From CBDBJK01 sp965206395 (GTDB lineage Bacteria > Chloroflexota > Dehalococcoidia > Lucifugimonadales > CATOSD01), in assembly GCA_965206395.1 (NCBI GenBank), contig CBDBJK010000007.1, forward strand, positions 12,644-76,643: a stretch of DNA of 64,000 nucleotides, read 5' to 3'. The stretch's first letter is position 1. Each line of letters begins with the position of its first letter. Positions 55,267-63,032 of this stretch are shown here, piece by piece. The position numbers were made by a program, and so were the translations under genes. Below the pieces are notes generated by a model. It had not been told where the DNA came from. It ran no database searches and saw only the letters and a program-made list of their open reading frames with translations.

Positions 55267-55455
55267 GTGCAGAGGCAGATTCTCCGCTTAAAGGACGTTG
55301 TCGAGCTCGTCGGCCTGAGCAAGACAACCATTTGGCGACGGACGCGGGCCGGTGAGTTCCCGCCGGCCCTACGGCTGGGCGGGCCATCAACGCGGGCCGT
55401 CGGATGGAAGGTGACAGACGTGGAGGCATGGCTTGAGCAGCGAAGGGCAACTTAG
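55267..55455 (+). CDS. AlpA-family/excisionase-like DNA-binding protein
   Basis: This 62-residue protein has the AlpA form: RLKDVVELVGLSKTTIWRRT, FPPALRLGGPSTRAVGWKVT and DVEAWLEQR. AlpA-type proteins regulate the integrase of P4-like elements or act as excisionases. The start is GTG at 55267, and the coding end overlaps no neighbour. Confidence 0.85.
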   Translation: MQRQILRLKDVVELVGLSKTTIWRRTRAGEFPPALRLGGPSTRAVGWKVTDVEAWLEQRRAT

Positions 55456-56092
55456 GACGGAACTAATGGGAGACAAAAAGAAAACCGGCCCTTCCACCTC
55501 TCAAAGTCTCGGGCCGGTTAGCACAAGGGGTGAACCTTGCGTAAGGATGTTACCACGAGCTACGTCCTGTCCCTCGCCCATCTGGATGTCCAGATGGCTG
55601 TTCGGTAGGTGAATCTGGATTCGGGGGTGAATGTCGGCAAGATGTAGCCAGAGAAAAATAGTAGGCTCACCGGCGACGGCTGCGGGATTAGTCCTGCCCT
55701 GGCCGCCGGTAACCATCATGGTGGGGAGCGATTGGCACGGTGCTACGGCCACCTTGCGCCATGGTTGAGCAAAGCGGTTACTCGGGGGGATTTGGAGCAT
55801 AGCCGCATGGTGGCCCGTAGGGTAGGCACCAGCTCCACGCCGGTCAGAGGCGTCAATTCCTACCAGTGTCCGGATCAACCGCCGGGACATCGCCCGTCTG
55901 ATGGGACCCGAAGGCAAACGGTAAATCAGAACAGGGCGCGGGGGGATTAAACCCTTTGCGCCCTATCCCCAAAGGCTCCGGTTTCCCCTTAGCTTACCTC
56001 AGCTTACCTCAACGTTAGCTTTAGCAATAAGGGTACAGGGTTCGGTTTTTTTTGGAATTTGGTTCTTTTTTTAGAAACAAGGGGTTGGTGAA
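55456..56092. other. Stretch without a clear gene
   Basis: A hairpin AACCGGCCC/GGGCCGGTT lies at 55483-55519 and may be a terminator after the AlpA-like gene. A plus-strand frame opens at 55465 (48 codons) and others follow, but none has family features. A 138-codon minus-strand frame (55501-55917) also lacks support. Tandem AGCTTACCTC copies occur near 55990 and poly-T tracts at 56046-56070. Confidence 0.4.
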
Positions 56093-56227
56093 ATGACAGT
56101 CAAAAACAACGGTTCTCACGGAAAGCTAGATTTTATCGACCTAGCACCTAGCACCGCAAAACAAGAAACGGTCTACAAACGCCGAGTTAGACGGCCTCAG
56201 GGAGCGCATGGTGCGCATTGCGTTTGA
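56093..56227 (+). CDS. Short frame, possible N terminus of the Toprim gene
   Basis: ATG 56093 follows an A/G-rich leader (ACAAGGGGTTGGTGAA) and encodes 44 residues (MTVKNNGSHGKLDFIDLAPS and on). It overlaps the Toprim gene in another frame. The Toprim frame upstream of its own ATG is open and reads RSTNAELDGLRER, which looks like protein. One extra base near 56160-56167 would join the two. Whether this is a separate small gene or the true N terminus is unresolved. Confidence 0.35.
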   Translation: MTVKNNGSHGKLDFIDLAPSTAKQETVYKRRVRRPQGAHGAHCV

Positions 56228-57047
56228 GTTCAACCCCCTATCTGTCCGTAACCTGTTCTATCAGCTTACGGGCGACGATGGGACAGGTGTCACAGTTGAG
56301 AAGACAGAACCCGCCTACAGGCAGGTAATGCGTCTCAAGAAATGGCTATGCAGGGCCAGGGCTATACCTTGGAACTTCTTCTCAGACAGCAGCCGATTTG
56401 CTTACGACAACGACGGCTTTGATGGCCTGGGTGATGTTGAGTTCATTAACCGTGTAGCCAACTTCTACAGGCGCAACTATTGGGCCAGCACGGATATCTA
56501 CCCCCAGCTATGGGTTGAATCTCGCAGCCTCTACCCCACCTTGGCAGGTACAGCACGTGAGCTGGGCGTAAGCTTATACCCTTCTGGTGGTATGGCTAGT
56601 GATACGTTCGTCTATGGGGCTGCTGCTGAGGCTGTACACAATGGACGTGAGCACATGGTGGTCATGTACGTTGGCGATTACGATCCCTCTGGCCTACAGA
56701 TAGCAGACAGCCTTGAGACCAAGCTAGGCGAGCACCTGAGCTATGCAGCAGAGGATTACGGCATGGCTGCGCCTGAGCTTACATTCCAGCGTGTGGCTAT
56801 CACCGAGCAACAGATCATCGACCATGCCCTACCTACCAAGCCAGTCAAGGCCACACAGTCCAGGAAGAAGTACGACATACCCGAGACAGTTGAGGCTGAG
56901 GCCATGCGACCTGATACGTTGAGGCAGATAGTTGCTGACGCCTTCGAGCCAATGATAGACCGCCAAGCCTTAGAACGGTTGCGAACCATCGAAGCGGCTG
57001 AGCGTCATGGGCTGCGGCAACGGATGGCGGAGTTGTATAAGGGTTAG
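56208..57047 (+). CDS. Toprim protein resembling topoisomerase VI A subunit (mini-A type)
   Basis: This protein has 279 residues. An N-terminal winged-helix-like region contains LSVRNLFYQLTG, matching the R-x2-Y-Y-type motif where Spo11/TopoVI-A carries its DNA-cleaving Tyr (here Tyr18). Then RQVMRLKKWLCRARAIPWNF. The Toprim part has Glu104 (YPQLWVESRSL), the GMASDT region, and the acidic pair Asp157/Asp159 (MYVGDYDPSGLQI). No B-subunit ATPase is nearby. Such short homologues occur in mobile elements. Alternatively it is a Toprim nuclease of another family; the Toprim call is firmer than the topoisomerase call. Confidence 0.6.
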   Translation: MVRIAFEFNPLSVRNLFYQLTGDDGTGVTVEKTEPAYRQVMRLKKWLCRARAIPWNFFSDSSRFAYDNDGFDGLGDVEFINRVANFYRRNYWASTDIYPQLWVESRSLYPTLAGTARELGVSLYPSGGMASDTFVYGAAAEAVHNGREHMVVMYVGDYDPSGLQIADSLETKLGEHLSYAAEDYGMAAPELTFQRVAITEQQIIDHALPTKPVKATQSRKKYDIPETVEAEAMRPDTLRQIVADAFEPMIDRQALERLRTIEAAERHGLRQRMAELYKG

Positions 57048-57124
57048 GGATCCCTGTCGCGAGCTGAGCGCGGAAGCCCCACCACGTCGTTGGGTATTCC
57101 GTGTGAGCAAAAAGGAGGTTTTCG

Positions 57125-57379
57125 ATGACTGAGCAACTAAGGACGTTTCAAAAGCAGTTTATCCGGGGCGCTCTAGCTCCTGGGGTTGACGTTGCGGGCC
57201 TCAGCATCCCGAGGGGCAACGGCAAGTCTTGGCTTGCGGCTCACCTACTCAGGCGGTGTCTCACTCCTGGGGATGATCTTCACGTTCCAGGTTCGGAGTA
57301 CCTTCTGCGCGCGAAGGCACCTTGGCGAGTACAGCGTGTGTCCATAGAGGAAGGTCTGCCATTTACTTGGGGTGGGTGA
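57125..57379 (+). pseudogene. Terminase large subunit, N-terminal fragment
   Basis: The 84 residues begin MTEQLRTFQKQFIRGALAPG and include an ATPase P-loop-like SIPRGNGKSWLAAHLLRR and the segment GDDLHVPGSEYLL typical of phage terminase large subunits (usually 400-550 residues). After that the sequence no longer fits (RAKAPWRVQRVSIEEG) and stops. AAAGGAGG precedes the ATG. The nuclease domain is missing and a lipoprotein gene follows, so this is a deletion remnant. Confidence 0.65.
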
Positions 57380-57524
57380 CCTTGAATTATTTGTGCAGAC
57401 CGTTGATTATTTGTGCAGGATGCCTTTTATGTGCAAAGCCGGGCAACCCCTAAGATAACCGATCGAGCATCGGTATTATCCAACTGATGGGAAACTGCCC
57501 AATCTGGGGAGTAGCACCACTGCC

Positions 57525-58328
57525 ATGTCGAAACTACTGTATTGCGCGCTCTTCGTCGCCCTGACGACCCTATTGGCCTGTTCCGGCCCGGAGACGAGTT
57601 CATCCCCAACCGCCGTGGCCCAGGCCCCGACGTCCGCATCCATTCCGGCTCCAACCGCCGCTCCGGTAGAAGTCCCGGCTCCGACCGAGACCCCAATCCC
57701 CACCGCGATGCCGGTGCCAACCGACGCGCCATCGGAAACAACTCCAGAGCCGGGAATGCCCGGCCCCACCGGTATGAACAACACGGGACTCCTCACATCC
57801 GATCTGTCAGACGCCGAGCTGTCCTGCCTGTCGGAAATCGGAGACCCCCAGCAGTTGGTGACTCTGATGAACAGCCCGGATCTCGCGTCGCCGCAGGAAA
57901 GGGACGCAATGGTCGGATGCCTGGAGCACGAGACCCTGCTGAAGCTATTCCTGAACGGATTCACAGACCAGACCGGACCGCTGAGCGATGACACCTCAGC
58001 CTGCGTCAGCGCCGGGTTCCAGAACTTCGACCTGCGCGCCATGATGCTCGCCAACCAGGAAGGATCCGTCGAGGAAGCCGCCATGGTCCAGGGCATGGCG
58101 GGATTGTTAATCACGCTCAGCTGCCTGAACGAAGAGGAGTGGCAGGCTGCCAGTCCGGCCCTGGACCTGACACCTGAAGGAAGGGAAGCCATGCAGTGCG
58201 TCATGAACATGCTGGGCGGACCCGAAGGAATCGCGGCATCTCTGGAATCCAAAGAGGGAGAGCCGCCCCTGGCCCTCTTCAGTGCGGCAGCCGAGTGCGG
58301 GATGATGATGGGAGTACCGTCAGGCTAA
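57525..58328 (+). CDS. Lipoprotein with Pro/Thr-rich linker, unknown function
   Basis: This 267-residue protein has a signal peptide with lipobox LLAC (Cys19), a Pro/Ala/Thr-rich linker (residues 25-85), then an all-helical domain with six or seven Cys (e.g. AELSCLSEIGDPQQL, ERDAMVGCLEHETLLKLFLN, ALFSAAAECGMMMG). The linker should span the cell wall layer. The helical part recurs as about 45-residue units built around L-x-C-L. No family is recognised. The start resembles that of the lipoprotein at 60165 (ATGxCGAAACTACT). It lies between two truncated phage genes. Confidence 0.7.
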   Translation: MSKLLYCALFVALTTLLACSGPETSSSPTAVAQAPTSASIPAPTAAPVEVPAPTETPIPTAMPVPTDAPSETTPEPGMPGPTGMNNTGLLTSDLSDAELSCLSEIGDPQQLVTLMNSPDLASPQERDAMVGCLEHETLLKLFLNGFTDQTGPLSDDTSACVSAGFQNFDLRAMMLANQEGSVEEAAMVQGMAGLLITLSCLNEEEWQAASPALDLTPEGREAMQCVMNMLGGPEGIAASLESKEGEPPLALFSAAAECGMMMGVPSG

Positions 58329-58404
58329 ACCCGAGAGCCGCAGGACGCTCGACGGCACAGAGGGCAGTAGCCGAATCCCGGCCCTACTGTCTATCGGCAG
58401 CCCC

Positions 58405-58695
58405 ATGCCTTGGGTCAGCGCCGAGCCGTTGCTTGGCCCTGTGGACTTCCGTCCCTATCTTGGCGACGGAGGTTTGCGGTGGATCGTGAGTGGTGGGGAG
58501 TCCGGGCCTGGATACCGGCCTTCCGATGGGGACTGGTTCCGGGATATCCGTGATGCGTGTGAGGCGGCCGAGGGTGTAGAATCCTACCATAAGCAGGGGT
58601 CAGCCTTCCGTCCTGGACAAGATCGTATCCTTGACGGACGGACCCATGATGACTATCCTGAGGTGAAGCACCAGCAGGAGGCCATGGCGATTTGA
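58405..58695 (+). pseudogene. DUF5131 (phage Gp37/Gp68) family protein, C-terminal fragment
   Basis: The 96 residues read VSAEPLLGPVDFRPYLGDGG, RWIVSGGESGPGYRPSDGDW and ILDGRTHDDYPEV, the C-terminal half of the Gp37/Gp68 family, a radical-SAM-like protein found in phages, normally about 230-260 residues. The N-terminal part with the Cys cluster is missing, and a lipoprotein gene ends 77 bases upstream, so the 5' end has been lost. Confidence 0.75.
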
Positions 58696-59299
58696 GCCCC
58701 TCGAGCGTCCAGAAGCAGCACGGAGAACACCCGGCGCGTAAAATGTGGCTGCGCCGGGCTGTTCTCGCTGAGGTAGGAGACGGTGCGGCCTACGTGCCGT
58801 TCATTGGCAGTGGGGACATTCCTTTGGCCTGCTACCCGGAGCGCACGATCTACGGCATCGACCTGGACCCGGCACGGGTGGCCGATGCTCGGGCAGCCCT
58901 GGCGTTCGCTTCGGTTATCGTTGGGGATTGTGACGAGGGCTGGCCGTTCCCCGGCGTTGACGACACTTCGTGCTATGCGACGCTGACGCCTACGCCTATC
59001 CCTACGGCGCGATTCGAGCCTTCTGGAAGCACGCTCGCAAGGCGGAAGCTGTGGGGTTACTGGGCACGGATGCGCAGATGCAGCAGCATGGCCTCAATGC
59101 GTACTTTCGCCACCCAGACGGTCGTTCTGTCCACAATGTGCTCCCGAAGGACCGGAGCCGGACACGAGCGACGTATTGGGTGCGCTTGATTAAACCCTGG
59201 CTGGCGGCCCTCGTTGCGCCGGACGGCTATTCCATTATCATGACGAAGCACTTCGAGCGTGCCGGGATGCACTACTGGGGCGCGGTGGCCAAGCGATGA
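58692..59299 (+). pseudogene. Phage-type SAM-dependent methyltransferase, one frameshift
   Basis: The first frame reads AYVPFIGSGDIPLACYPERT, then IYGIDLDPARVADARAAL: the SAM-binding strand, acidic loop and second strand of a class I methyltransferase. One base seems lost at about 58963-58967. The other frame continues FVLCDADAYAYPYGAIRAFW and ends YWGAVAKR at 59299. The repaired protein has about 202 residues, short for a DNA methylase. TTG start overlaps the previous stop. It could modify phage DNA, but the target motif cannot be read. Confidence 0.65.
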
Positions 59300-59841
59300 A
59301 CCTCTGGGAACGACAACCGAGCGAGACGGCTAAAGCCTACGCTGCATTTCTCCTGTATCGTGACCTGCCGGCTATAGACCGGTCCGTAGCGGCAGCGAGG
59401 GATGGACAAGAAAGGGACAAGAAAGGGACATTGCGTCAGTGGAATGGCTGGAGTATGCGCAATGGCTGGGTGAATCGCGCCGCGGAGCACGATTCAGATT
59501 TGGCATCCCGTCGCCGCGAGCACACGGCGAAGGAGATGGAGCGGTCCCAGGACGATGCTCTGATACTGATTAGGGCGGCGCTGGCCAAGGTCGCTGAGCG
59601 CATCAAGGGGATGGACGTCGAGGAGTTGGCGGCGGGTCAGATACCGGCGGCGCTGCGGACGCTGATTGAGCTTGAGCTCAAGGTGCTGGGCCACGAGGAC
59701 AGGGTTGCGCTTACAGGTAAGGACGGCGGCCCGGTCAAAACTCAGCATGTCTTCCAGCCAACGCAGGAAGCGTGGGACGAGGTAGTACGGATACGGACCG
59801 AGTACGAGAGGCTAAGAGATGGCGACACAGAAGAAGCTTAA
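59296..59841 (+). CDS. Probable phage terminase small subunit
   Basis: This 181-residue protein begins MNLWERQPSETAKAYAAFLL and has the repeated W-containing helix-turn pattern RQWNGWSMRNGWVNRAAEHD common in phBC6A51-type small terminase or DNA-packaging proteins. A long helical segment follows (residues 75-130) and then a tail with LTGKDGGPVKTQHVF. It overlaps the methyltransferase stop by 4 bases. At its 3' end another frame opens (ATG 59819) for only 11 codons, possibly the stub of a lost large subunit. Confidence 0.65.
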   Translation: MNLWERQPSETAKAYAAFLLYRDLPAIDRSVAAARDGQERDKKGTLRQWNGWSMRNGWVNRAAEHDSDLASRRREHTAKEMERSQDDALILIRAALAKVAERIKGMDVEELAAGQIPAALRTLIELELKVLGHEDRVALTGKDGGPVKTQHVFQPTQEAWDEVVRIRTEYERLRDGDTEEA

Positions 59842-60164
59842 CTGCATCCAATGATTCGGACGTTCGTCCTAGCATCAGAGAGACCACGATGGCCCAATCA
59901 CCGTTTGAACCACGGCGGAGACCAAAATCCTTCGTGGACTCGAGAACGGTCCTGGTTAGGTCAAACGCTTTTTGCAACATGCTCAATGCTCCGAAGCGGT
60001 GCGAGTTGGATGATACCGTAGGGAGGCCCCTGTGAAAGGGGCCTCGAAAGGCTAAACACGATAGTGGAAAACGCTCTTCCAACTCAGGAGATAGAGGCTG
60101 AGGACATGTCGACGTGTAGTAAAATGCCGAGCCGGACACTGACCAGAAGGGAGAATCCACCGAC
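59842..60164. other. Gap between the terminase small subunit and the nuclease lipoprotein
   Basis: This contains the end of an 11-codon frame that starts at 59819, short unsupported frames and a strong hairpin at 60023-60045. No functional gene is seen; it looks like the scar of a deletion or insertion. Confidence 0.45.
60023..60045 (+). terminator. Terminator-like hairpin
   Basis: GAGGCCCCT pairs with AGGGGCCTC around a 5-base loop, a perfect 9-bp GC-rich stem. No T-tract follows. It insulates the following lipoprotein gene from upstream transcription. Confidence 0.5.
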
Positions 60165-61331
60165 ATGGCGAAACTACTATCGACAGCCCTGCTAGCTCTG
60201 CTGATCCTGGTTGCCTGCTCAGAGACAGTACCGACATCCATTATCACACCCACAGAAACTCCGCTGCCGGAAGCAACAGCACCATCAGATAGCCAACCTG
60301 TTCTGACGCAACCTGCGAACCCAACCCAAGAACCAACACCAGTAGCAACGCCCCCGGCCACTGCGACCCCCACGCCGACCCAGATGAATACAGCCACACC
60401 ACCACCGCCAGCAACCGCCGCGCCCAACCCAACACCCACCCCTATTCCCACAGCAACCCCGAGTCCCACTGCGACTTCCACCCCTATTCCCACAGCAATC
60501 CCGAGTCCCACTGCGACTTCCACCCCTATTCCCACAGCAATCCCGAGTCCCACTGCGACTTCCACCCCTGTTCCCACAGCAATCCCGAGTCCCACTGCGA
60601 CTTCCACCCCTGCGCCAACGCAGCCGCCCGCGCAACCTTCGAACTTGTGGCGCGGGATCACCATAGCGCCCGAGAACAGGTGCTCGCCCTACGACTCAGA
60701 CGAATACCGCTATTCGCCGTCAGTCGAACCCCGCATCGTCGCGGCCCAGGGCGGCATTTACGGCCCCTACACCGGCACATGGTTCGAGAGCATCAAGGAA
60801 ACAGACATCGAACACATCGTCGCCCGCTCCGAGGCCCACGACAGCGGCCTCTGTGCCGCCGGCCCAGCAACCTGGTCGGAGTTCGCATCCGACCTCCTGA
60901 ACCTCACGCTGGCGTCGCCTAGCGTGAATCGTCACCAGAAGAGCGACAACGACGCGGCTGAGTGGCTCCCAGAACTGAACCAGTGCTGGTACGTCCACCG
61001 CACCGTCCAAGTCCGCCGCGAATACGGGCTCACCATCGACCGCGCCGAGGCGCAGGCGATTGACAGAGTCCTGGCAGGTTGTCAGTCAACTGACATGGTC
61101 GTGCTGGCGCCCGGAGCCTCGGCAACCGCCACTGCCACTCCGACCCCAACTGCTGCGGCAACCCCGACGCATAGCCCCGACGTTGACGCCCTAGCCCTGT
61201 GGGATGACAACGGGAACGGCCGCATCACGTGCGCGGAGGCCCGTGCCCACGGCATAGCTCCGGTCCACCGCGGACACCCGGCTTATCAGTACATGCGCGA
61301 CGCGGATGGAGACGGTGTCGTGTGCGAATAG
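60165..61331 (+). CDS. Lipoprotein with HNH/DUF1524-like nuclease domain and excalibur domain
   Basis: The protein has 388 residues. The lipobox LVAC places the lipidated Cys at 18. A Pro/Thr-rich linker follows (25-155), partly four tandem copies of 14 residues (P-x-PTAxPSPTATST). Residues ~165-306 match secreted HNH-type nucleases: ETDIEHIVARSEAHDSGLC with His217, SPSVNRHQKSDNDAAEWLPE and CWYVHRTVQVRREYGLTID. A second Pro/Thr linker leads to an excalibur calcium-binding domain (338-388; LWDDNGNGRITCAEARAHGI and DADGDGVVCE). It would sit outside the cell on a flexible stalk. A role in DNA degradation or exclusion is inferred. Confidence 0.8.
   Translation: MAKLLSTALLALLILVACSETVPTSIITPTETPLPEATAPSDSQPVLTQPANPTQEPTPVATPPATATPTPTQMNTATPPPPATAAPNPTPTPIPTATPSPTATSTPIPTAIPSPTATSTPIPTAIPSPTATSTPVPTAIPSPTATSTPAPTQPPAQPSNLWRGITIAPENRCSPYDSDEYRYSPSVEPRIVAAQGGIYGPYTGTWFESIKETDIEHIVARSEAHDSGLCAAGPATWSEFASDLLNLTLASPSVNRHQKSDNDAAEWLPELNQCWYVHRTVQVRREYGLTIDRAEAQAIDRVLAGCQSTDMVVLAPGASATATATPTPTAAATPTHSPDVDALALWDDNGNGRITCAEARAHGIAPVHRGHPAYQYMRDADGDGVVCE
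60441..60608 (+). repeat. Four tandem 42-bp repeats inside a coding region
   Basis: Units at 60441, 60483, 60525 and 60567 each encode P-(I/V)-PTA-(T/I)-PSPTATST. They are almost identical at the DNA level, including silent positions, showing recent tandem duplication. Confidence 0.9.
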
Positions 61332-61473
61332 GCAAGGATAGAGTCCGAGTCACCCTTGGATCGGCACCGTAACATCCGTCTGCCGAACTCAGGAAAGCCA
61401 GCCCCATGAACGCGTCACGTGACGACGCAGCCGGGAAAATCAGGGTCCAGAGCAACCGAGGTGGAGGATGTCA

Positions 61474-62682
61474 ATGGCGCCGAGAAGTTGGGCCACCGTT
61501 GCGGAGCTGCTCGCGGCTCTTCGTCTGAATGACAGCACCGAGGAGACCGCCGAGGTAACCAGATTACACGCCTACGCTAGTGAGGCCGTGGTCAAACACG
61601 CGCCGGAAGCTACCGACACGGCCATGAATGAGGCCGCGCGGCGTTGGGCCGGTTATCTCTTTGATATGCCAGAAGCGGCCAGGACCGACGCCTACTCGAA
61701 CGCCATGCGGAACTCGGGCGCGGCCAGGATGCTCCTGCCCTACAGGGTACACCGGCTGGGGCTTTCAGACGCCGTAGCAGAGGCTCAGGCGGCTGTCGGG
61801 AGCGTGAGCAATCCTGTGACTGGCCTTGCCGTACAGGGCGGCCAGCTCGTCGTTACATTCGATGATGGGAGCATCGACGCGCTGGACCTGCCTGCTGGAA
61901 TGGGCGACCAAGAGGCGCGGGATGCGGCGGCGGCGGCTCAGGCAACGGCTGACGCCAACATAGACGCCATAACAGCGGCTCTACGCGAAGCGATCGCATC
62001 AAACAAAGTCGGGATGGATGCCCAGACTACGGCGGATGCTGCCCAGGAAGATATTACCGACCATGAGACTAACCACCCGGACGGTACCGACCAAGTGGCC
62101 CGGGACTCTGCGGCTACTGCCCAAGGTACTGCTTAGACTGCCCAGACAGAGCTTACCGACCATGAGGCTAACCACCCGGACGGCCTACCAGTCGGCACGA
62201 GTCAACGGCGCGAACTCAAGTGGAATCCCAATGCGTCGGCTTGGGACGCGGTATCAGACGTGCAGACCGTATATTACGGCGCCGCCGCCCTTGGTGACTA
62301 CACCCACGTTGCCGCCGCCCTTGCTGCTGGACTGAACACGGCTGGTACTCGCATTACTACCACGTCCTACATGCTTTACAAGGGATTCGGAGCAAACGTC
62401 TTGCGAGATGACCACCTAACCGCACTGTGGGCGGCTATCAACACCTCGCCTGTGGTGTTCGTACTCGCGCCCGCACATACGGACTGGATTAACAATTTTG
62501 GGCTGACAGTTAGGACCGGGCCGCTAGATGCTACCGTTACCGATGATTTTGTCTACATCAACAGCACCGCATACGACATTAAGCTAGCCACCTATCCGGG
62601 CGTCGAGGCGGACGCTGGGTCAGCACAATGGCGATACACCACGCCCGCAGCCGTCTATACCATATCGCAGACGGCCGCCTAA
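61474..62682 (+). pseudogene. Phage connector/tail-fibre-like protein with an in-frame TAG
   Basis: ATG 61474 has GGTGGAGG 6 bases upstream. The first ~95 residues (WATVAELLAALRLNDSTEE, AARRWAGYLFDMPEAA) look like a gp6-type head-tail connector. A coiled-coil-like Ala-rich region follows with a repeated module DITDHETNHPDG / ELTDHEANHPDG. Between these copies lies TAG at 62134-62136. The same frame then continues without a break to 62682 as a beta-rich domain ending VYTISQTAA. Context (AQGTA-stop-TAQTEL) suggests CAG to TAG. It would be 402 residues if read through; otherwise 220. Confidence 0.65.
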
Positions 62683-62684
62683 TC

Positions 62685-63032
62685 ATGCCAGCCGATCGCA
62701 GGATCATCGTCAACGTGAGCGAGCCAGGATACCGGGATCCAGCCCTTCAGGGCGAGTGGGTGCCAGGGGCGGTCACGCCTATCGGAGTGTGGGCCAGCCG
62801 GCGGGACAAGTCTCTTACAGACATTGCGACAGAGGGCGGGACTAGGAACCAAGGGCGGAGGAACTGGAGGATTCGATGGGATGCGCGAATCGCCAACTCT
62901 ACGACGGCCAATCTTGAGGTCGTAGACGCCTCGCTTACCTTCACGATCTCGAACATGGTTGAAGTCATAGAGCAAAGGGGAGGCCCGGACCTTCGACGAA
63001 GATTTCTTGACCTTCAAGGGATACACGGATAA
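62685..63032 (+). CDS. Phage head-closure/neck-type protein
   Basis: A 115-residue protein starting MPADRRIIVNVSEPGYRDPA and rich in beta strands and charged turns (VWASRRDKSLTDIATEGGTR, WRIRWDARIANSTTANLEVV). Size and position, between a connector-like gene and the portal gene, fit a head-completion or neck protein, but no family is clearly recognised. The start is 2 bases after the previous stop, and its stop overlaps the portal start as TAATG. Confidence 0.5.
   Translation: MPADRRIIVNVSEPGYRDPALQGEWVPGAVTPIGVWASRRDKSLTDIATEGGTRNQGRRNWRIRWDARIANSTTANLEVVDASLTFTISNMVEVIEQRGGPDLRRRFLDLQGIHG

Noticed and set aside
55501..55917. Minus-strand frame of 138 codons in the phage region
   Set aside because: No start signal, no family resemblance, and it contains both arms of a probable terminator; kept only as an uncertain stretch.
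60441..60608. Possible CRISPR array (regular repeats)
   Set aside because: The units are contiguous with no unique spacers and encode an in-frame Pro/Thr stalk.
59735..60664. Minus-strand frame with striking Gly/Val repeats
   Set aside because: The repeats are simply the antisense reading of the 42-bp Pro/Thr repeats of the nuclease lipoprotein.
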